NCBI GenBank assembly: GCA_003008705.1
Contig: PDUO01000022.1
Location: 582,549-646,548, forward strand
DNA length: 64,000 nt
Reading direction: 5' to 3'
Source: Pezicula radicicola
Lineage: Eukaryota; Ascomycota; Leotiomycetes; Helotiales; Dermateaceae
Made by a program: the position numbers and the translations under genes. The notes under the pieces are model-generated. The model was given only the letters and a program-made list of their open reading frames with translations, made no database searches and was not told where the DNA came from. Numbering within the stretch: the first letter of the stretch is position 1; every line of letters starts with the position of its first letter. Positions 22,659 through 34,040 of the stretch are shown piece after piece.

Positions 22659-24405
22659 TCAAGCAGGTGTTAGTTTAACTTTAACACCATTATTCAAGGT
22701 TAATGACAACGTCAACTGCTCCCTCCAATCCTCCGAATCCATACTTTCTATTCCAGAGAAAGCATGTAGGAGTCGAGCAATAGTGTATGAAGATTCAGTC
22801 AATGCAAACTTCAGGCCGGGACATATACGAGGACCACCATTAAAGGGCAAATATTCCCAACTAGGACGAGCAGTCTCCCAGCGCTCAGGTCTGAATTCAT
22901 TTGCATCAGGACCAAAGTGTTCCTGCCGACGATGCATAACAAAAGTACTGTATGTGACTACATTATTCTTGGCCACAAATAGGGGAGATTTTCCGTCTGG
23001 ACCGCCACCGACTGGAATCACGGTATCTTTGTTTGCCATTCGACTATTGGTTGCGATTGGAGGGAAGAGACGAAGTGCTAGCGAATTTTAATGTTAGTAT
23101 GCCATACTTGTTGGCTCATACGACTGACTGATGAAGTAAAAGTAGAGAGACATAGAGAGAATGAGGTGTGACAACTTACTCTCCTGTAAAACGAAGCGAA
23201 GGTAAGTCATTTGCATTACAGCATCATATGACAAAGGTTCACACCAATTCTCCAAAACCTCAACTCTCAGTTTCCTAAAGACATCCGGTTTTCGTGCGAG
23301 CATATAGAAAGTAAAGCTCAAGAGTCCAGCCGTTGTATCGCGAGACGCAAGTAACATATTAACAATTTGATCTCGAAGGACAATGGGCTCATCTGTATCC
23401 TTAGCCAATTCATCAAGGAAAACATATTTAGCTCTTGTATGTTCATCCATATCTTTCGATTCTTTCTCAATAGAAATAGAGGGTTTCAACTGTACTGTTC
23501 TTCGATGCTCGAGTGCTCGGGCAACAAACTTGTCAGCGTATGCGTGAACTACGCTACATGCGTCCCTGAACTTGGTGTCCCGGTGTGCCCACATAAGATT
23601 TCCGAGTCGGAGTCGTAGAATTGTACCTTGTTGAGCATAATCGAGTGCATTATGAAAAGTCTGTGCTGAATCTGAACCGTTGCTTGATAATAGGCCTACG
23701 GATTCTCCGAAGAGATAGTCGCTGTTTGAATCTAATACCTAGATATTGTGAAGATGTTGGATCAGTTACTGAGGTTCATGAGAATGGAAAATTCCAGCAT
23801 CTTTGAAGATGGGACTTGGATCGAGTAATATCATTACTAACCATACGAAAGAAAAGCTGTTGGAGATCAACCGTGCAATTTTCCTGCTTGATAAGTTGGA
23901 TAAGTTGGTCTACGTGAGATTCAAATATAGTGAAATCAGCAACCTGGGTACGAATAAAACTCGGTCTAATCAGTGCTCGTTGATGAGACCAGAGTTCATT
24001 ATCCGTAGTAAATATGCCTTTGCCCAACAACGGCGAAGCACTCTTTCGTCTCAGAGGACCCATTCCAAAATCGTCAAATTGGAGCGAGAGAACTGATTTG
24101 ATTACGTTGGGATCACAGGTATTGATCGTGGTTCGTAGATATGTGTCTGTGGTAAAGGTCATGCCGTTTTTATCGTGACGTCCTTGGAGTAAGGCGAGGA
24201 AACCATACTTTCTGGCTGCGGATAGGTTTTGGAGGACTATATCTGTGCCGAATATTACATCTTTTTGGGACAGTTTTCGAGGTGGTTGACAGTTGTGTTT
24301 TCCCTTTATACGACGACGAGACAGGTATAGCTTGGTCCACTGGAATAGTTGGTAGAGACATCCGACGGTGAGTGTAACAATGAGGAGGAATATTGAGATT
24401 GTCAT
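22659..24405 (-). CDS. Cytochrome P450, CYP52-like (alkane/fatty-acid hydroxylase type)
   Basis: ER-anchored haem monooxygenase, 513 aa, exons 24405-23842, 23738-23180 and 23077-22659. The N-terminal anchor MTISIFLLIVTLTVGCLYQ begins at the first ATG; a longer frame upstream has no ATG start. Internal marks are LLASRDTTAGLLSF (I-helix oxygen-binding), ETLRLFPP (ExxR, restored by the second splice), FRPERW, and the haem loop FNGGPRICPGLKFA with the cysteine ligand. The overall pattern matches fungal CYP52/CYP539-type omega-hydroxylases of alkanes and fatty acids. All motifs are intact, unlike the two other P450s in this window. Confidence 0.9.
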
Positions 24406-25631
24406 GTTGGCTGTAGAGGCTGTGAAGTCCAGAATTTGTGTTTGTTGTTCGATGTATTCCAAAATGAGATATTGTGGAAAGTGAAATACAAGTTCCTGGA
24501 AAGTAGTGCTAAGACTTGCTTATTTATATGCTTGATGAAAGACGGATTCTGGTGCTATGATTCAACATTGGTGGCAGTGAATGTCACTTTCAATGAATGC
24601 ACACCGTAATATCTGCCAAGTGGCTCTCGAGGTCCCAAAAGACCCATTATTCACTGCATGTCTTGTTTGACACTACCGTATGGAGGTGATGTGGATATAG
24701 ATGCGTTGAGAAAAGAGAATACATTGTCAGAATAGGCTTTTTGGAGTGGATACTAGGTAGCTATGTGGCCCTTCTACTATGGAGAAGCTCTCCATAACTG
24801 TTGCTACCCCCATCTATCTCTAATGTGAGCACACTTATAATTAATATCTTCTAAAGGCAGTTTTGGCCATTTCAGACGCTCAAATAATCATTGTTAATAG
24901 GTTGGTATTCATGAGTACTTATATCCTTTCAAATCTACTCTAGTAACTCTATAGTCTATGTTTTATAGTAGTACTTACGACAAGTATCTTACATGCCCTA
25001 CTTTAAAGTTCTTTATTAACATGCTGATCGGTAAGAGGTGGGTATTTAAAATATTTATTGGGATAGTTAAGCGAGCGGCTTCTTACTCCGTAAAGTCTAT
25101 TCATCTTTCCTTCGTGGCCTTTACCCTTGCGAAGTTTGTTTTTCTAGCACAATCTGCTTCGTAAAATGCCCTCATTGACTGATGTGAATTAATGCGCGTT
25201 ATATGCGGAGCACTGACTCGGAAATATCATAGGTCACTAAAGCTGATAGCTCCCCCGCCTTAGGCAATGCAACGCAACTTCCAAGTTCTAAGCCTACGTA
25301 CTTACCCTTTGCATCATTGCCTGAGGATCAGTAACTCGATACATGTTATACAAGCCTTCTGAGGTAACTTGGACAAATCCTACCGGAGTATCTGCGCTTC
25401 AAATGAAAACCTAGTTGTGAATAAGAGCGGTCAAGAAGTCCAGAGAAGGTGAATGGGTTTAAGTGAATCGGGCATAAGGTGAATGTGGTATGAAGTGAAT
25501 GTTCGTGGTAGCCTTAAATACCCAACTCTCGGGTTCCTAGAAAGAAAGGAACTCTTTCCATCAACAAAAGTCGTCCACCGCAAATCTACAACATCTACAA
25601 ACTTTAAAATCAAGACCAAGTCAACCACAAA
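24406..25631. other. Divergent intergenic region
   Basis: A 1.2-kb gap between the divergent P450 and isoflavone-reductase-like genes, which should carry both promoters. No coding sequence or clear repeat is supported. Confidence 0.45.
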
Positions 25632-26608
25632 ATGCCTACAATTACGAAGGTCGCCCTTGCTGGTGTAAGTAGTGGCCTACCAAATCATGAACAATTTGCT
25701 CACATAGCTAACAAATGGCTATATAGGCAGGTGGCAACATCGGACCTGCAATACTTACAGCGCTCCTCTCTTCAAAGCTCTTTCAAGTCACCATTATCAC
25801 ACGTGGAATCTCAGCACTAAAAGCCCCTGAGAACGTGACAGTGAAAACCGTGGACTACAAATCTGAATCATCGTTAGTATCAGCGCTCCAAGGTCAAGAT
25901 GCGCTTGTTTCAGCAATGGCCTTCGAAACAATCGAAGTCCAGAAGATGTTAATTGACGCCGCTATCAAGGCCGGCGTACAAAGAATGATCCCCTCAGAAT
26001 ACGGTTGCGATACTAAGAACCCTAAACTCGCTACTCTGCCCATCTACCTCCCCAAGATCGCAATCCGAGAATATCTAGATCGGAAAGTCATCGAGAACCC
26101 TTTCTTCTCTTACACTATCGTCATGAATAGTTCTTTCTTGGCACCTGGTTGGACGCTGAATTTCATCGTTGATGTCAATGCGAAGAAATGTCTGGTTAAG
26201 GATGGAGGTGATGTTTTGTTTAGTGCTGCAACGTTACCTGCAATTGGACAATCTATCGTGGGGATTCTTACACATTTGAAGGAGACGGCTAATCGTCCTG
26301 TTAAGATCAAATCCGTTGATTCGACACAGAATGAATTGATTGCGATGGCTAAGGAAATTGATCCTGACTCTGCTGCAAATTGGGATATCAAGTATGTGAG
26401 CACGGAAGATCTGGAGAAGGAAGCACATCAGCTTTGGGCTAAGGGAGATCGTGGTCCTGAAGTGGTTGAGAAGTTTATTAATAGGGCTTTCTTGGGGAAG
26501 GGTTATGGTGGTCAGTTTCCTGAGACTGATAATGTGTTGTTGGGTATCAAGGAATTGAGTAAAGGTGAATTGGAGGATCTTGTACGGGCTGCTATGACTA
26601 TCAATTAG
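25632..26608 (+). CDS. NmrA-like / isoflavone-reductase-family NAD(P)-binding protein
   Basis: Atypical short-chain dehydrogenase of the NmrA/isoflavone reductase type, 304 aa, exons 25632-25664 and 25727-26608. The first splice creates the dinucleotide-binding loop VALAGAGGNIGPAIL (GxGxxG type). QRMIPSEYGCDTKN is the usual family segment, and KIAIREYLDRK supplies the lysine expected near the active site. Fungal relatives are cytosolic NADPH-dependent reductases of aromatic or polyketide intermediates; the substrate is unknown. A second member of the same family runs off the right end of the window. Confidence 0.88.
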
Positions 26609-28253
26609 AATTTCAGTTTGGTACATAAATGAATAATCGGTGTTTTTAAGGGTCTGTTCTTCTAATGTGCTATTCTTATGGGAGATGATGCTTTGCCTTT
26701 TTGTTTACTTTAGTGCATGTTCTTTATTGGCCACAGATGTGGGATACCAGAAGAATGAATTTTAGGTACGGTGTACAGCTACATCTTCCTAAACCTCTCA
26801 AATGTTTAGACTTTCTTGAAATGTCTCAAGAGATAAATGATGTGATGTGTGCAGAGCGGCTACCAAAACGGCAGTGGTGGTAGAGTCTTTTAAGGTTTAA
26901 AAAACAGTCGATTCCATAAATAATCTAGGTTCATCATCCGATGAATCCACTCTTAGCGAGTAAACTTACAGTAAAGTACCAAACTCCGTGAGATTAGCTT
27001 TCCATTTTTTAACTCCCGGGAATCGGTGTTCTCCAGATATCCGGTAGGTCCTAAGTTGATGATAATGATAAAATTCATGTATACCTTAGGTAATCTTAGG
27101 TACAAATAACTCACAAACTAGTTTATGTTTATACTACTATTATAGAACCTGTGCCTAAGTATACCTAGAGTATTCTTTGTGTTCTTTTTTATCCCCTAGT
27201 AGGTATACATCTATTTTGTATTTTTCCTGTGCTTTTACTACTTAGAAGTGAGGCAAGGTATACTATTAGAGGCTGCATGGTGATTGTAATAACTTCTTTT
27301 ATATTAAGGAGCTAGGCTCTAGCCTGCTTAATGTGACAGAAAAAGTGACAGACTAAGCTCAGAGCCAAATGAAGAAAAGAACTCTGTACAGGGCCATATT
27401 AAAAGATGGAGTTGTTGTTTTCCATAAAAAGAAAGGGGTTCTAAGAGGACCTATAATGATCCCCAAGACTTCTCTGTACTCGCAGATACAAGGCGCAAAG
27501 TAGAGACAGAAGGTATGTAATATACTAGGAGGTCATTCAGTTATCAAGCCTATGCAAAGTCCATACATCCTAAACAATCCGGACGGACAGGAAATTTGTA
27601 CAGAAACAGTACAGAGTAGCGATGCGTATTTAAAGGATGCTGAAACCCTTGGAATGATGCTAGAAATTCCATTTAAGAAACTGTTAGCGAAGTGCCTTAA
27701 CCAGACACACATTTGTAGCTTTGGAAAAGCTGGCCTTGAACAAAGGTTTGGGGGCTCCTCTTAGGTTAGATATTCAAAAGAATGTCTAGACCTATCTTTG
27801 ATAGATGAAAGATTGGCTCTTGAGGCATGTTGTAGAACAGACGGTTTAAATATAGGTGCTGGTGGCGTTAAAAGCAACATGAAACTAGCCTTGTTAAGAT
27901 TTACAAAGTAAATAAAGAAAAAGATCTGATGAGTGAAACATAAATTCCACGTTCCAGCTGAAGTTATAGCCTTGAACGAAGTTACGATTCAGGCAGTCGC
28001 TTTGACAAAGGCTGGTGCCTGAGCTTTCATTAATTGGTGTCCTTTCCTTCCTTCCTTTCTTGATTTCACTATTTACAAGAGATCTCCCCCAGCTCTAACT
28101 CACTTCTTCACTTCAATCTTCAGCGATTCTTCACTACTACCAGTTCCTCCACCATCACAGTCGCCGTCACTATAACCATATTGAACCTTTACCAATCTCG
28201 AAGTTCCGTTGTCAATCTTGCATTTGTCACACATCGCGGAAAGTGAAGACACT
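26609..28253. other. Intergenic, possible worn-out coding fossil
   Basis: A 1.6-kb gap. Fragments around 27370-27500 (KKRTLYRAILKDG) and 27552-27900 (KKLLAKCLNQTHIC) read like decayed coding sequence, perhaps from a transposable element, but frames break repeatedly and I cannot name a family. Nothing else is supported; the right end should hold the promoter of the 2EXR gene. Confidence 0.35.
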
Positions 28254-29682
28254 ATGGAGGCACTAGCCACTGTTACATCACAGCTCAATGTTGCACCAGG
28301 GGTGCCGCAGGAGATTACGCAATGCGTGTGTGGAAAGCCTGACGATGACGAAGTGCATACAGGTGAGATCAGTTACTCATTTCTTACATCCGTAAGGGGG
28401 AGTCTTCGCGACATATATTGAGCAACCTACTTGAGTTGAGTGCATTGCTTGGATCAAGTAAATCAACTGGCTACCTAAGTAATCATCAGTGAAAGATTTA
28501 TAAAATTAAGCGAATTATCTCGTCGGCTATTGAAGTCGATCAAATGCATTTTTACTTTCTATTATTTGGGCTAACATACTGTACAGAACATTACTTCCAC
28601 CTCTTTCCCAACCTACCGACGGAACTAAGGGAAAAGATTTGGGAGGCGGCCCTCCCCCCGCGAGTCATCAAATATCCCGCAACTCCATTCTTCGTCGGTC
28701 ACTACGAAAATGCACAACTTGTCTGCGACAGCTACAATCGGACAGTCTTTCTGAGAGAATACCCTTGTAAACAAGCCTTCGACGCTTCTAAACGTGGATA
28801 CAAGAAAATTGTCATTGACATGCTCGAGGACAGACTGTTGGCCAGACCCGGAGGCCTATTTCTTTACGTCAATTGCGACATTGACACGGTCTATTTGGAT
28901 TTTGAGGGTATCCAAGGTGGTCTACCGAGCTTTGATGAAGTCCAATATCTTACTAAAGATTTGACGGAGGTCAAGTTGGTTGCATTGGCACACTCTGAAT
29001 TTACTACCGATCTCTTCAACGACAGCGTCAAAACACATTTCGAAAACATTCAGGGTAACCTCAAAAATTTACAGAGAATAAGCATTGTCCCAATCCTGCC
29101 TTTCCATATCTGTATAGGAGACGTTCTCACCCACGACATCCGCATCATCGAGTTGCCATCAGGCACCGATTACAGCTCTAAAATTTCAACCCAGTCTGAT
29201 ATGCGAAGGTATCTGGTTGCTCGTGGTTTTGGACGATTGGAAGCGCTTTCCGCAGAAGCAGAAGAGTTTAAGAAGGATTTTGACCAATGGTTGGACATGT
29301 AGGAACTCCTTCACATCCGCATTAGTCTAACTCCCAACAAGAATATTGACTAACTTATAACAGCAACAATTTTGGGGGGCTTTCGAGGAAACTGGATGTC
29401 GAAGTAGCTATTTTAGCTAGCAAAAAGCGCACAACGGGGCACAATGGTAAATGGTTTCTCAACTACCCTTTATCTGAGCATGGAAGCAAGCATAGTGTCG
29501 AAGAAGAGGCACTTTCTGGACATGAATTTTATGTACACTACAATCACCAAGAACCAATTCAGCCACCTGAAGAGAGGGGACTGGTTAGCTGTTGCCCACG
29601 GCCAAGCAAGGAGTTATGTGGGGTATGCCACCAGGCAAGATGGTTACCAGACTTTAAGGACGCATTTTGGATTTACAAGTAG
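28254..29682 (+). CDS. 2EXR-domain protein of unknown function
   Basis: A member of the large, filamentous-fungus-specific 2EXR family, 379 aa by my model, exons 28254-28362, 28587-29298 and 29364-29682. The diagnostic segment HLFPNLPTELREKIWEAALP is made by the first splice, followed by ALPPRVIKYP and a central CDIDTVYLDFEG. The last exon is supported by a good donor and acceptor (29299-29363) and by an open frame ending in LCGVCHQARWLPDFKDAFWIY. Cysteines in this C-terminal part (SCCPRP, CGVC) could bind metal, which is inference. No function is known. The ATG at 28254 was chosen because the longer frame has only TTG upstream. Confidence 0.78.
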
Positions 29683-30072
29683 GAAGAATGAAAGGGAGGC
29701 TCAAAAACAATCCATGCTGAATTACATAATTTGAGTGAGTGTCCCCTGACTAGTAACTTCTGTCAAGTGAGTTATCCAAACCATGGGGTTTCAAAAGAAG
29801 TTAATTACTCAAGTCAAGAATGTTTGTCTAAAATCCGACTCTAAATTCATGCATTTTATGAACGGACATATAAATTAAGAGATCTATGAGCTCGTCAGTA
29901 CTGAGGGCGGAACACATGCCAGGACTATTTATACAAGAACAAGGAAACTAAAACCATTTAGTAGCTTCTCAATGACTACTTTCCAACTCCAATCATTGAA
30001 AGGCTCCGGGTCAACTAAATAACGTAAATTTTGATGAACAAGTAGAGGAACTAGGTCAGAACTAACAAATAT
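29683..30072. other. Convergent intergenic region, nothing recognised
   Basis: A 390-bp gap between the 3' ends of the 2EXR gene and the short-chain dehydrogenase. No gene or repeat was seen. Confidence 0.5.
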
Positions 30073-31260
30073 CTATGCCTCAATATTCTTCGAAATACCA
30101 GGCTGAATAGCTTCCAACTTCTTCATAGTCTGTTCCCAAAGCCTCTCCTGCAACAACTTCCCCTCTTCACTTAACACCAAGGGGGATGGTCTATTTCTAG
30201 CGTCAGCCAAATCCTTCATCCAAAATCCACTGTACCACAAGCAAACTCTCAAACAAAGGGGAGAAAATGGAAATTAACGGGAAACTCACTTGGTAACAAC
30301 ACAATTAGCCATATACTGCCCATGACTCTCCATCCCCGCAGTAGCACCAGCCACCAAAGTCCGCGCACCCTGCTCCGCCGTCCTCGCAATAAAAAACCCA
30401 ATAAAAGTCACCATTGCCTTCTTCAAACGAGCAAAGAAACCTTCATCACGGAAGAAATCAGTTGAACATGCTCCGGGCGTCATGCAATTGACAATTACTT
30501 GTTGTTGTTTATTGTTGTTTGCTGAGAGGCGAGAAGCGAGGGAACGGACGAAGAAGATTTCGATGAGCTTGGTTACTTGATATCTATATTTCTCATTTAG
30601 TATTTCAAACGACGAGAAGGATATGAAAAGAAAGAAAGGAGAGGACAAGAAATACCTTTCCCCAATCTTAGATTTATTCTTGTCATTCAACGCAGCAAAG
30701 ATATCCTCCTCCTTCCTCTCCGGAAAGTCCAGCATAATATGTAAATCCGAAGAAACGATAGACAACCTCGGCAGAACATTAAACCTCAAAGCCGTCTCCT
30801 TCAACTTAGGTAATACCAATAAAGCCAAAAACTCGGTAGAAAAAACATTAGTAGTTATCGTACTTTCATTTCCTTCGATAACAGTCCATTTCTCGGTTCC
30901 AATCCCAGCATTCTCAACCAAGATATCTAATCTCTCTAACGAATTCACCTTTGCCGCGAAATCTTTGACTGATTGAAAAGATGAGAGATCTAATTGCCAT
31001 ACTTCAATTGTGTTTTTGTTGGTATGGTTTAAGGAATTTTCGATGTTGAGTTTAGCTGCTTGGCCCTTTTCAAGATTTCGGCAGGCGATGATTACTTTTG
31101 TGGCGTTGAGACGTACGAAGTGTTTTGCTGCTTCGAAACCGAGGCCTGTATTTGCTCCTGTAACAATTACGGTCTTTCCTGTGAAATCTGTGGTTGGGTA
31201 TGGGAGGGAGACGAAGAGTTGGGCGTAGAGGAATTGTCGTATGAAGGAGAATGTCGACAT
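30073..31260 (-). CDS. Short-chain dehydrogenase/reductase (retinol-dehydrogenase/WWOX-like)
   Basis: NAD(P)-dependent oxidoreductase of the classical SDR fold, 351 aa, exons 31260-30656, 30583-30290 and 30229-30073. TVIVTGANTGLGFEAAKHF is the TGxxxGxG cofactor site, NAGIG follows the fourth strand, SIVSSDLH gives the catalytic Ser, and YQVTK (formed by the first splice) gives the catalytic Tyr and Lys. The arrangement matches fungal proteins annotated as retinol dehydrogenase or WW-domain oxidoreductase relatives, without a WW domain. The third exon, ending in SKNIEA, is supported by splice signals and frame. ATG 31260 was preferred; upstream in-frame codons lack ATG. Confidence 0.87.
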
Positions 31261-31995
31261 GGTGAAGTTTGAAGTTTCAAGTTTCAAGTTTAAGCCTTGG
31301 TGATGGTGTTGTCTGAGAATACGAAAAAGTAAATGTCGAGAGTCGATGACTTTATATCTCTCATGTACTTAAGATCCTTTTGAGAGGTCTTGCATTAGAG
31401 ATATTGAATTACAAAGACATTCATCGCTTGATCGCTTGCCGCGTTCTTTATAAGCATCTTCGGTCGAGCGGACGAGCCTTGTCCTTTTCGTCCGAACTAT
31501 TGCAAAAGGTAATGGGCTGTAGGATTTGTCATTCTTGACGAGGCTTATACCTTGTCCTCGTTGTCCTAGGGTGTCAGGAATAATTGACTGAATTGAAGCT
31601 ATTCAGAGGTGGGGTTGCCACACCACATATAAGACTAAGTAGACTTTCCGAATGTTCCGGTGCCCAAGGCCCATTTGCAAGCACTATTTCTAACATAGGG
31701 GCACGATTTGTAGCTTAATTCCTGTCTTCACCAGTCGCGAGCAGCCACCAATTTCTAAATGCCCGACCGGTAATAGTCACATAAGTTATGATGAATAGGC
31801 TCTCTGGAGCGCTGGCTTGGCTCCAGCTGCTTCAATGCCCGAAGAGAAACAGTAAATTACAGTCGGTATTGTTGAGTATACAAACATTTCATTTTTCATT
31901 GGTATCTGCTCAAAGCTATGTCCACTTCCCAATCATGATTCCCAGGCATCCCCAACTCCATCGCTGTAAATCAAAATTGTCTTATTCATACACAT
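31261..31995. other. Intergenic, nothing recognised
   Basis: Upstream of the short-chain dehydrogenase and downstream of the SR-protein gene. No supported ORF; it should contain the dehydrogenase promoter. Confidence 0.5.
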
Positions 31996-32939
31996 TTATC
32001 GTCTTCCTCTTCCTCCACGGCCACGGTCCCGACTTCTGCTTCTATCCCTATCTTCATAGCTGCTATAACTGCTATAACTTGGGCTTCTACGTCTTCTACC
32101 ACCACCATTTCGTCCTGGGCTATCCCTCCGCCCGCCGCCTCGTCTACGTGGTGGAGGAGATGCTGATCGGGAGTCGATTGATCGAGACCGCGTTCTGTGT
32201 CTTCTTGGGGAACGAGATCTTGACACTGATCGTGGTCTGTACGTATCAAAGTTCCTCTCAGATCGACCATACCCAGGTGAACGGCGTCGTCTAGGTGGTG
32301 GTCCACCGCGTCCTGGGGGTGGTGCTCGGGGATCATAGTTCGCGCCTCGTCTTGCAAGAGGTGGGGAGGGGGAGAACTTTCGGCGAGGAAGAACAATTGA
32401 AACATTGATTACAGCTCCATCAATTTGCGATTCGTGCATATGCGCAATTGCTGATTCGGCATCGACATCAGAGGTGTAGAGAATGTATGCGGTTCCGCGA
32501 TTCGTCATGACTGTAAGGTTAGCATTAATTGCTGGAAAGGCATAGGAGGGAATCTTACATTGCCTATTCATTGGCATATCAAGATCTCGAATTGGTCCAT
32601 ATGCGCCAAAGATTTCTCGAAGGTGGTCCTCATTGACGTTTTTGGTGAGCTTCTCAACAACAATCTAATCCGATTAACTATCCAATCGCAATCTGAGCCA
32701 AGAATCCATACCTTCGTGCTCCTCACAGGGCTTATGCTGGCACGACTGACGCTGCGACTTTCACTTCTGTATCTGCCATTTCGCCTTGGGGATCTGCTGT
32801 CTGGAGAACGAGGGGAGATGGTGCGACGAGGTCTTGAGGGGGATCTTGAGCGAGAGCGAGAGTCTGCAGACATCGGTGTTGGGGAACGAGTGCGAGTGCG
32901 CGGTCGGCCTCTTGAGGGGGATCGTGATCTGGAAGGCAT
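31996..32939 (-). CDS. RNPS1-like SR/RRM RNA-binding protein
   Basis: Nuclear mRNA-processing protein, 282 aa, exons 32939-32712, 32664-32559 and 32510-31996. An N-terminal Arg/Ser-rich domain (many RSRSPSR units) precedes one RRM running from IVVEKLTKNVNEDHLREIF through GTAYILYTSDVDAESA to VSIVLPRRKF. The C-terminus is again RS/RG/Pro-rich and ends in an RGRGGRGRR-type tail. This architecture matches RNPS1, the splicing activator and exon-junction-complex accessory factor. The RRM is split by both introns, as reconstructed from frame and splice signals. A GGT/GTG microsatellite lies immediately upstream of the start (about 32940-32982), in the presumed 5' leader. Confidence 0.88.
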
Positions 32940-34040
32940 GTTGGTGGTGGTGTTGGAGGTGGTGGTGGTGGTGGTGGTGGGCTATATTTGAGAAGAGGAG
33001 GCTGCGCGCGTTGTAATCTGATGGAGTACGCGACCCTGCTGATAATTTTGAAGTTCTTGTCGCGAATTGGACTTTCAGCCTCAGGCAATAGTTAGTGCAA
33101 GGCTGATAAGAAGCGAGTACGACCTCAAATACGGCGTTCACTCCCCCCTTTATGTTCGGTTAGTATTTTCATCGGGTAAATTGACACAAATGCCAGTTAA
33201 TGTGAATGCGCATAGACGTCTAGTAACAGGAGTACTGTTGCAGATCTTCGTACTTTGTGTAGACTCAATATTATAGACACCAATTGCTAAAGTGGTGAAG
33301 ATCTTGCAAACCTTACATGTTTTGTTTAAAGATGTGCTAGAAGAAACTTTGAGATAGTTAATGTGTATAGAATGGGGAACGTGGTCTTTTAAAACCGCTA
33401 TAGCCCATAGTAGAAACTATAACTACATATGTCAGCCAGCTAACTGACTAAATCCCATAGTTTTAAATCGTCGTCATATTTCAGATCATCGAAGCTCAGA
33501 GCTCATAGTCGCTACATGGAATCTACGTGGAGTTATGATCATACCCTACATAGTTTTATTCTGTGAACCTGGTGAGATGACTAAAATGACAAAGCAAACC
33601 GATTAAGTGAATTTCAGTCCGCCACATGGTCAATAGAACATGTAAAAATTTGCCGCTGCGATTCAAGTTCTAGGGTGAATCCCACTTGCTGTGTATATCC
33701 TATTCAATGTTGAGAATCAACACGTGACTATAGCCGATACCTACCAAGAACTAACTAGGCGATCTACCTATAAAAAGAAAATAACTTGGGCTCATCTTGA
33801 AATTTCTAGCAAACAAAGACACGAACAGGAATCTAGAACGCAACCAGACAGTGCCATACCATCCCAGAAAAATAATACATCAGAAAAAGGTCTGTACGTT
33901 TCAAGTGTTCCTCTTTCTTATTTCTACCTTTCTCAACTAACCATGTTCTGCGTTCCAGATCCCGAACAACTGGTCCTCTTGGCACCACCATAGACACGAA
34001 AGCTATTCAATAACAAGAGCATCCAAAGAAATTGACAGGC
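32940..34040. promoter_or_regulatory. Divergent intergenic region with GTG microsatellite
   Basis: A 1.1-kb gap between the divergent SR-protein and biotin-carboxylase genes, so it should carry both promoters. The only notable element is the imperfect GGT/GTG run at about 32940-32982. The short ORFs have no support. Confidence 0.45.

Noticed and set aside
29444..29734. Separate 96-codon ORF downstream of the 2EXR gene
   Set aside because: It is an off-frame reading of the last 2EXR exon (29364-29682), which joins in frame through a good donor and acceptor.
32732..33141. Pro/His-rich minus-strand ORFs upstream of the SR-protein gene
   Set aside because: They come from reading the GGT/GTG microsatellite and RS-repeat codons in other frames.
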